Position numbers and translations under genes: made by a program
Notes under the pieces: generated by a model
Databases searched by the model: none
Seen by the model: the letters and a program-made list of their open reading frames with translations, nothing else
What the model was told of the DNA's origin: nothing
Part shown: piece by piece, positions 6,313 to 10,516 of the stretch
Layout: each line of letters begins with the position of its first letter
Position numbering within the stretch: position 1 is the first letter of the stretch
NCBI GenBank assembly: GCA_964423195.1
Contig: CAYRDY010000073.1
Span: 1 to 10,516, forward strand
DNA from: CAKRHR01 sp964423195
GTDB lineage: Bacteria; Bacillota; Clostridia; Lachnospirales; Lachnospiraceae
Length of the DNA: 10,516 nt
Direction: 5' to 3'

Positions 6313-6828
6313 TTATATTTTCCTGATATCCAGGAAACTGATCTCCACGGCCGTCTCGCGCCCGAACATGTCCACGCCGATCGTCAGCATCTGCTTGCTC
6401 ATATTGATCGACCGCACCACACCGACCGTATCTTTCCAGACACCGGAAATCACTTTGACTTGATCGCCGACCTCAAAATCAATCTCCACTTCCGCTTCGT
6501 GGAATCCCAGATTGGCCATCTCCTCATCCGTCAGCGGCACGGCCTTCGACTCAGGCCCGACAAAACCGGTCACACCGCGCGTATTTCTCACAACATACCA
6601 GGTCTCGTCATTCATCACCATGTGCAGCAGCACATAGCCCGGAAACAGCTTCTTCTGGACACTCTTTCTCTGGCCGTTCTTCACCTCGATCACGTCCTGC
6701 ATCGGAACCTCGACATCCAGAATCTGATCCTCAAGATGCAGATTTTGAATGGATTTCTCGATATTCGCCTTGACCTTGTTCTCATAGCCTGAGTAGGTAT
6801 GCACAACATACCACTTTGCATCTTCCAT
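6313..6828 (-). CDS. nusG: Transcription elongation and termination factor NusG
   Basis: Binds the clamp of RNA polymerase through its NGN domain and modulates pausing and termination. The 171-residue product has the NGN domain (AKWYVVHTYSGYENKVKANI; KKLFPGYVLLHMVMNDETWY; VRNTRGVTGFVG) and a C-terminal KOW domain (FEVGDQVKVISGVWKDTVGVV). Length is typical. The ATG at 6828 follows GGAAGGGTG. It starts 20 nt after secE, as in most bacteria, so the two are co-transcribed. Confidence 0.98.
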   Translation of the reverse strand: MEDAKWYVVHTYSGYENKVKANIEKSIQNLHLEDQILDVEVPMQDVIEVKNGQRKSVQKKLFPGYVLLHMVMNDETWYVVRNTRGVTGFVGPESKAVPLTDEEMANLGFHEAEVEIDFEVGDQVKVISGVWKDTVGVVRSINMSKQMLTIGVDMFGRETAVEISFLDIRKI

Positions 6829-6848
6829 ACGTTCACCCTTCCTGAATC

Positions 6849-7052
6849 TTACAGACCCATAAGAAAGTTGATGCCGTACCGGAAGGCCGTGTCAAGCAAA
6901 GCAATGATCGCACCGAGTATAACGGATGCTATGACCACCGCCAATGTCTTTTTGGCAACATCTTCCTTGGTCGGCCAGATGATCTTCTTGAACTCGGCTT
7001 TGATCCTCGACCACCGGCTGACTTTTGCGGTTTTCTCCGCTGTGTCGCTCAT
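6849..7052 (-). CDS. secE: Preprotein translocase subunit SecE
   Basis: Small essential subunit of the SecYEG channel. The 67-residue product has the short Bacillota form: an amphipathic segment with the conserved EFKKIIWPTKEDV (about 22-35) followed by one membrane helix (about 38-60). The ATG at 7052 was chosen because AAGGAG lies 8 nt upstream; a GTG three codons earlier overlaps that site. It lies 27 nt after rpmG and 20 nt before nusG. Confidence 0.97.
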   Translation of the reverse strand: MSDTAEKTAKVSRWSRIKAEFKKIIWPTKEDVAKKTLAVVIASVILGAIIALLDTAFRYGINFLMGL

Positions 7053-7079
7053 TCCTTTCACTCCTTAAACAACCTCATA

Positions 7080-7229
7080 CTACCTTGTCTCTTTGTGCAA
7101 TGTGTGTGCCTTACAGAACTTACAATACTTTTTGGTCTCCATTCTGTCCGGATGAGCTTTCTTATCCTTGGTCGTGTTGTAATTCCGCTGTTTACACTGC
7201 GTACATGCTAAAGTAATCCTGACGCGCAC
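7080..7229 (-). CDS. rpmG: 50S ribosomal protein L33, zinc-ribbon type
   Basis: A 49-residue product. It starts at GTG (7229), with GGAGG 8 nt upstream, and reads MRVRITLACTQCKQRNYNTT, then KKYCKFCKAHTLHKETR. Two CxxC pairs (C9/C12 and C36/C39) mark the zinc-binding paralogue rather than the Cys-free form; zinc binding is inferred from these residues. It heads the rpmG-secE-nusG unit, as in many Bacillota. Some bacteria have a tRNA-Trp near this position, but none is present here. Confidence 0.96.
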   Translation of the reverse strand: MRVRITLACTQCKQRNYNTTKDKKAHPDRMETKKYCKFCKAHTLHKETR

Positions 7230-7290
7230 AACTTCCACCTCCATTTAATTTGAAGATCAACAACAGTTACATGGTCTTATTTTCAGGCAT

Positions 7291-7340
7291 AAAAAAAGAC
7301 CGCTTCCATAGCTATAATAATATAGCATACTTCCGCGGTC
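7291..7340 (-). terminator. Intrinsic terminator after the DtxR-family gene
   Basis: Minus strand GACCGC (7335-7340) pairs with GCGGTC (7298-7303). An inner imperfect arm (ATGCTATA with TATAGCTAT) lies between them, and seven T residues follow. Confidence 0.9.
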
Positions 7341-7347
7341 CAGTCAA
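7319..7347 (-). promoter_or_regulatory. Possible promoter of rpmG-secE-nusG, embedded in the preceding terminator
   Basis: Minus strand TTGACT (7342-7347), 17 bp, TATATT (7319-7324). The -35 abuts the stop codon of the regulator gene and the -10 is in the terminator hairpin. A transcript starting about 7 nt further on would contain only the right arm of that hairpin, so it would not be terminated there. I saw no better promoter for rpmG. Confidence 0.5.
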
Positions 7348-7740
7348 TCATTTCTTCTGTTTTTCCTGCTTTTTGACCAGTTTTTTCAGGCGTTTGCGCG
7401 TTTCCCCGCTGATGGCGTGTTCGATCAGATGCGCTTCCTGCGCCGCCTGCTCCTGTGGCAGCCCAAGGACATTGACGAGAAATTTGAGGCACACCTTGTA
7501 ATTGTCCAAAATATTTTTGGCCCTGCTGCGGCCCTCCTCGGTCAACACGACCGGCCCGTAATGCTCATGTGTGACACAGCCTGCATTTTGCAGGGCGTTG
7601 ATCGCCTTGTTGACACTGGCCTTGGAGATCCCCAGAATCTCTGCCACATCCGTCACTCGGATCTGTTCCCCCTGAAGCTCAATCTGATAAAGCTCCCGAA
7701 GATAATCTTCCATCGACATCGTCAGTTTTTTCGTTTCCAT
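7348..7740 (-). CDS. DtxR/MntR-family metal-dependent transcriptional regulator
   Basis: Family members are dimeric repressors that bind DNA when loaded with Fe or Mn. The 130-residue product has the N-terminal SMEDYLRELYQI helix and a winged helix-turn-helix (RVTDVAEILGISKASVNKAINAL, about 28-50; wing YGPVVLTEEG). A short dimerisation/metal-binding domain (IEHAISGE) follows, with a Lys-rich tail. The SH3-like domain of full DtxR is absent, as in MntR. An ungapped alignment of that domain by eye gives D12, H104, E107 and H108 at primary ligand positions, while the ancillary His is Tyr (Y81). The metal is unclear. The ATG at 7740 was preferred over the TTG before it. A GGTGG-type ribosome site is nearby. 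Target genes cannot be inferred from the neighbourhood. Confidence 0.85.
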   Translation of the reverse strand: METKKLTMSMEDYLRELYQIELQGEQIRVTDVAEILGISKASVNKAINALQNAGCVTHEHYGPVVLTEEGRSRAKNILDNYKVCLKFLVNVLGLPQEQAAQEAHLIEHAISGETRKRLKKLVKKQEKQKK

Positions 7741-7854
7741 CAAAACACCACCGTTTCTCGCTAGACAACCCGTTATTTTCTGATCAAAATACTGTTTTCA
7801 GGATTAGACATCTGTCACCAGAGCGGTTTTTATTTCCGGCAAGCCAGACCACCT

Positions 7855-7946
7855 CGGTTCAAGCCTCGCTCCGGTTCAGGCCCTATCCCGGTGACTGCCA
7901 CGGTTCAGATCCTGTTTTGGCTCAGATCCGTCACCGGTTCAGATCT
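7855..7946. repeat. Short spaced repeats CGGTTCAGATCC around the trpB stop
   Basis: On the plus strand variants of CGGTTCAGATCC begin at 7855, 7872, 7901, 7918 and 7935; three of the four spacings are 17 bp. The same stretch has an 8-bp inverted repeat, CCGGTGAC (7888-7895) and GTCACCGG (7930-7937), without a T-run. It spans the last codons of trpB and part of the spacer to the regulator gene. Confidence 0.65.
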
Positions 7947-9327
7947 CGTTTCCAGGGAATTTCGGGATGCCATCGAACCCCTTCTGCAGATCCTCGTCGG
8001 TCGGAATGTAATCGTTCATCTCGCCGTCGTGGAACTTCTCGTATGCGACCATATCGAAATAGCCCGTTCCCGTGAGGCCAAAGAGAATAGTCTTTTCCTC
8101 GCCGGTCTCCTTGCATTTCAGCGCCTCATCGATGGCCACGCGAATGGCATGGGCGCTCTCCGGCGCCGGAAGAATCCCCTCAACTCTCGCGAACTGTTCC
8201 GCGGCCTCAAAGACCTCCGTCTGCTCCACGGAAGTGGCCTCCATGTAGCCGTCATGGTAAAGCTGCGACAATATCGAACTCATACCGTGGAAGCGAAGGC
8301 CGCCCGCATGGTTCGGCGAAGGGATGAATCCGCTGCCGAGCGTATACATTTTTGCCAGCGGACAGATCATGCCGGTATCGCAGAAATCGTAGGCAAATTT
8401 GCCTCTGGTGAAGCTCGGACAGGATGCCGGCTCCACGGCGATGATCCTGTAATCCTGCTCACCGCGCAGTTTCTCGCCCATGAACGGCGCGATCAGCCCG
8501 CCCAGATTGGAGCCGCCGCCCGCGCAGCCGATGATGATATCCGGCTTGACGCCATATTTATCCATCGCCGTTTTTGTCTCAAGGCCGATCACCGACTGGT
8601 GCAGCAATACCTGACTCAGCACGCTCCCAAGCACATAGCGGTAGCCCTCGTTGGTCGTCGCCACCTCCACCGCCTCGGAAATCGCACAGCCAAGACTGCC
8701 GGTGGTTCCCGGATGCTCTGCCAGAATCTTGCGCCCGACATTCGTCTCCGTCGACGGCGACGGCGTAACGGATGCGCCGTAAGTCCTCATGACCTCGCGG
8801 CGGAACGGTTTCTGCTCATAAGAGACTTTGACCATATAGACTTTGCAGTCCAGACCGAGATAAGCACATGCCATCGAGAGTGCTGTGCCCCATTGCCCCG
8901 CGCCCGTCTCCGTCGTCACCCCTTTAAGTCCCTGCTTTTTTGCGTAATAGGCCTGAGCGATGGCGGAATTCAGCTTGTGGCTGCCACTGGTATTGTTCCC
9001 CTCAAATTTGTAATAAATTTTCGCCGGTGTCTGCAATTTTTCCTCAAGGCAGTAAGCCCTGACAAGCGGCGAAGGGCGATACATCTTATAAAAGTCCCTG
9101 ATTTCCTCCGGAATTTCTATAAATGCCGTCGTATCGTCAAGCTCCTGCCTGATCAGATCATCACAAAAGACCCCCCGAAGCTCCTCAAACGTCATCGGCT
9201 GCAGTGTGCCCGGGTTGAGCAGCGGCGCCGGCTTATTCTTCATGTCGGCGCGCATATTGTACCATGCCCTCGGCAGCTCACTCTCTTCCAGATAAATTTT
9301 GTACGGAATTTTCTGATCCTGTTTCAT
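7939..9327 (-). CDS. trpB: TrpB2-type tryptophan synthase beta chain (PLP enzyme)
   Basis: Condenses indole with L-serine to L-tryptophan using pyridoxal phosphate. The 462-residue product is longer than classical TrpB1 (about 400) and has TrpB2 traits: an extended N-terminal part and ETGAGQWG (140-147) where TrpB1 has ETGAGQHG. Other motifs are RPSPLVRA (84-91), EGNNTSGSHKLNSA with the Schiff-base lysine K118, catalytic E140, and the phosphate-binding GCAGGGSNLGG (268-277). No trpA or other trp genes are adjacent, which fits the reported role of TrpB2 in using free indole. An upstream Trp-type T-box should switch it on when tRNA-Trp is uncharged. The ATG at 9327 follows GGAGGT by 7 nt; an in-frame TTG at 9342 overlaps that site and was rejected. 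Confidence 0.95.
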   Translation of the reverse strand: MKQDQKIPYKIYLEESELPRAWYNMRADMKNKPAPLLNPGTLQPMTFEELRGVFCDDLIRQELDDTTAFIEIPEEIRDFYKMYRPSPLVRAYCLEEKLQTPAKIYYKFEGNNTSGSHKLNSAIAQAYYAKKQGLKGVTTETGAGQWGTALSMACAYLGLDCKVYMVKVSYEQKPFRREVMRTYGASVTPSPSTETNVGRKILAEHPGTTGSLGCAISEAVEVATTNEGYRYVLGSVLSQVLLHQSVIGLETKTAMDKYGVKPDIIIGCAGGGSNLGGLIAPFMGEKLRGEQDYRIIAVEPASCPSFTRGKFAYDFCDTGMICPLAKMYTLGSGFIPSPNHAGGLRFHGMSSILSQLYHDGYMEATSVEQTEVFEAAEQFARVEGILPAPESAHAIRVAIDEALKCKETGEEKTILFGLTGTGYFDMVAYEKFHDGEMNDYIPTDEDLQKGFDGIPKFPGNEI

Positions 9328-9366
9328 GGTCTTTACCTCCAAACATAAAAATTAAAAGATTTTTGG

Positions 9367-9397
9367 CAGCGGCCCGGACTTGTCTGAACTGCCGCCG
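9367..9397 (-). other. Second hairpin in the trpB leader
   Basis: Minus strand CGGCGGC (9391-9397) pairs with GCCGCTG (9367-9373). It is followed by AAAAATCTTTTAATTTTT just before the trpB ribosome site. It could be a weak second terminator or simply a leader hairpin. It lies downstream of the T-box terminator. Confidence 0.4.
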
Positions 9398-9437
9398 TTT
9401 TTTATGATTGCAGAGGATTTGCCACGCCTTTTGACAT

Positions 9438-9480
9438 AAAAAAACTCTTCTCTCTGCAATTCATTTGCAGGGACAAGAGC
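9438..9480 (-). terminator. T-box-controlled intrinsic terminator
   Basis: Minus strand: CTCTT..CTGCAA pairs with TTGCAG..AAGAG, with an internal loop, followed by TTTTTTT (9438-9444). It begins just after the T-box sequence, as required for the mutually exclusive antiterminator. Confidence 0.92.
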
Positions 9481-9733
9481 TATCACTCCTGCGGTGCCAC
9501 CCGGCTTGATACATAAGTACCCTCTCAGCGCATACAATACATGCGCCGGCCTTCCTCAGCGCATACAAATTATATGCTGGTTTTGATAACGGAGACCCTT
9601 CTCCGGCTCGCATACTCAATTTCCGCTCGCCCTCAGGAGCCCATTCCACGATGCCTCCTGTACCGCTCTCACACCACCGGCGGCTCTCTGCGACATTACA
9701 GCAACGCGTACTTACTCTCCCTCACAGGTTTAT
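9438..9733 (-). promoter_or_regulatory. T-box riboswitch leader, tryptophan specifier (UGG)
   Basis: T-box leaders bind a specific tRNA: the specifier pairs with the anticodon, and an uncharged acceptor end stabilises an antiterminator. Here the conserved T-box sequence reads GGGTGGCACCGCAGG (within 9488-9503, minus strand). It is followed directly by a terminator. About 140 nt upstream, in the stem I region, the sequence GTGGAATGGGCTCCTGAG contains TGG at 9641-9643, a Trp specifier that matches the trpB gene downstream. The start is estimated from the promoter at 9740-9768. Stem boundaries were not computed. Confidence 0.93.
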
Positions 9734-9739
9734 GAATTA

Positions 9740-9768
9740 TTTATACCATTTTATCGGACAAAAGTCAA
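9740..9768 (-). promoter_or_regulatory. Sigma-A promoter of the T-box-trpB unit
   Basis: Minus strand TTGACT (9763-9768), 17 bp, TATAAA (9740-9745). The -35 is flanked by the perfect 12-bp palindrome CCCGATATCGGG (9770-9781), which could be an operator or part of a weak terminator for the gene before it. Confidence 0.85.
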
Positions 9769-9812
9769 CCCCGATATCGGGAGTTTTGACAGTTGAAAAA
9801 AGTTGAAAGTTT

Positions 9813-10091
9813 TTATTTCGTTTCCAGCATCGCGACGTATTTCCCTCTGTCATTTTCTGAAATCATCAGTTTTTCGAGCGTCTGCTCAGCGGTCCACTGC
9901 ATTGTTTTCATCAAGCTGCGGGCATTCTGAAGTAACATGGTCTCTTTGCCGATCTCTTTGCCGCGAGCCTCGCCCTCTGCCACACCGATTTTGCGGCCAC
10001 GGGCCTCGCCCTCCGCTTCACCAATTTTGCGGCCCTCCGCTTCACCGATTTTGCGGCCTCTTGCTTCAACCTTATCTAACGCCTCACTCAT
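9813..10091 (-). CDS. C-terminal repeat segment of a split Rpn-like nuclease/transposase gene, with its own start
   Basis: The 92-residue product begins MSEALDKVEARGRKIGEAEG. It consists of charged, helical repeats (GRKIGEAE, GEARGRKIG, GEARGKEIG) followed by a tail with LMKTMQWTAEQTLEKLMIS. This is the C-terminal part typical of Rpn/PD-(D/E)XK transposase proteins in gut Clostridia. AAGGAGG (10102-10108) lies 10 nt before the ATG at 10091, so it can be translated by itself. The same frame stays open upstream to 10163 (VLTGDDRFKQAVNQEEPEEGGVRT), which is the family sequence joining it to the nuclease part. Either it is the 3' half of a broken gene or a functional short product. Shortened C-terminal proteins acting as antitoxins are known for E. 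coli Rpn genes; transfer of that role here is inference. Confidence 0.7.
   Translation of the reverse strand: MSEALDKVEARGRKIGEAEGRKIGEAEGEARGRKIGVAEGEARGKEIGKETMLLQNARSLMKTMQWTAEQTLEKLMISENDRGKYVAMLETK
9955..10072. repeat. In-frame repeats in the Rpn-like C-terminal segment
   Basis: On the plus strand the core GATTTTGCGGCC (one copy AATTTTGCGGCC) begins at 9987, 10023 and 10047, spacings 36 and 24, with a decayed fourth unit near 9955. The units encode 8- and 12-residue periods (RKIGEAEG with or without EARG). Spacings are multiples of three, so copy-number change would keep the frame. Confidence 0.85.
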
Positions 10092-10163
10092 TGTACGAAC
10101 GCCTCCTTCTTCTGGTTCTTCCTGGTTGACCGCCTGTTTAAAGCGGTCGTCGCCTGTCAACAC

Positions 10164-10310
10164 CGGATACAGTTCCAGTTCAGATCTCTCTGAACTGGAA
10201 CTGTATCGTATCCGGCCATCAGAATCGCTGCGCGATGGGCCGGATACATGAAATCCCCAGATTTTATTACGGTTCGCGCAGCAAGTGCGCGAACCTAATT
10301 GAACGGTTAT
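10164..10310. repeat. Palindrome-rich insert splitting the Rpn-like gene
   Basis: Three hairpins lie side by side. At 10166-10207 a perfect 19-bp stem (arm GATACAGTTCCAGTTCAGA) has a 4-nt loop. At 10208-10247 a 10-bp stem (GTATCCGGCC/GGCCGGATAC) encloses a smaller ATCGC/GCGAT stem. At 10266-10299 the stem is ATTA plus GGTTCGCGCA, with one bulge. CCGGATAC occurs at 10163-10170 and again at 10240-10247, with its complement at 10208-10215. In-frame stops occur here, while the family sequence on both sides is continuous. It may be a miniature non-autonomous element. Exact ends are uncertain. Confidence 0.65.
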
Positions 10311-10516
10311 CTAAAACTTCTTAAACTGTAATACCTCATGAACATGGGTGATGATCTCCGGTGACGGCTGATAGTCCTTATTTTTCCGCATCTGTACGAA
10401 ATAATCAGCAACGATCCGGAAGTCACTCCGGAATAGCGCTACCTGTTCCGGCTCAAGCCATGCGATCTCAAAGATATTTAAACAGGGCGATGCGAACGGT
10501 GTTGTTTTTCCAGTGC
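10311..10516 (-). pseudogene. Rpn-like PD-(D/E)XK nuclease/putative transposase, middle part, truncated by a stop
   Basis: The minus-strand frame is open from the window edge to TAG at 10311-10313. It reads TGKTTPFASPCLNIFEIAWL, then EPEQVALFRSDFRIVADYFV, then QMRKNKDYQPSPEIITHVHEVLQFKKF. This matches the region after the nuclease core in Rpn-family recombination-promoting nucleases (putative transposases), which are multicopy in Lachnospiraceae. In intact relatives the VLQ segment runs within a few residues into a TGDDRF motif. Here that motif appears only 150 nt later, at 10163, in the same frame, after the palindromic insert. The catalytic domain is outside the window, so whether the first part is still active cannot be judged. 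Confidence 0.75.

Noticed and set aside
7891..9348. Long plus-strand open frame (485 codons) opposite trpB
   Set aside because: Its mirror frame encodes an unmistakable TrpB2 with all motifs. The plus-strand translation is Arg/His/Leu-rich with no recognisable domain, as expected for an antisense shadow.
9484..9735. Possible tRNA or small protein genes upstream of trpB
   Set aside because: The sequence is explained by a T-box leader. No tRNA cloverleaf was found, and the short frames here lack coding character.

Overview
The window comes from a Bacillota genome, most likely class Clostridia and probably Lachnospiraceae. The reasons are consensus sigma-A promoters (TTGACT, 17 bp, TATAAT), strong GGAGG ribosome binding sites, a T-box leader, Bacillota-type ribosomal-protein leaders, and the secE-nusG-rplK-rplA-rplJ-rplL order. 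The family assignment is inference. Every gene I can support lies on the minus strand, so the text reads from high to low coordinates.

Right end (about 10516-9813): remains of an Rpn-like PD-(D/E)XK nuclease/putative transposase gene. Its reading frame is closed by a stop and split by about 150 bp of nested perfect hairpins. It resumes as a C-terminal segment of repeated GRKIGEAEG-type units, which has its own strong Shine-Dalgarno and ATG.

9770-7939: a sigma-A promoter, a T-box leader with a UGG (Trp) specifier and an intrinsic terminator, then a TrpB2-type tryptophan synthase beta chain. Together these form a stand-alone tryptophan-responsive indole-to-tryptophan unit with no trpA beside it.

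7740-7291: a short DtxR/MntR-family regulator with a terminator. A promoter-like sequence sits inside the terminator hairpin and points at the next genes.

7229-3437: the translation/transcription housekeeping cluster rpmG (L33), secE, nusG, rplK (L11), rplA (L1), rplJ (L10), rplL (L7/L12). It carries two L1-binding-like leader motifs, one before rplK and one before rplA. A promoter plus an L10-type leader with terminator precedes rplJ. The cluster ends at a strong terminator after rplL, and rpoB/rpoC do not follow as they do in most bacteria.

3436-2785: a non-coding interval of about 650 bp. It has a 35-bp tandem repeat, a promoter, and three copies of a palindromic element (two of 118 bp nearly identical, one partial). 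This element forms the upstream region of the next gene.

2784-1: an LCP (LytR-CpsA-Psr) cell-wall ligase gene, a closely spaced gene for an unrecognised acidic single-pass membrane protein with an extracytoplasmic helical domain, and the first 165 codons of a malic enzyme.
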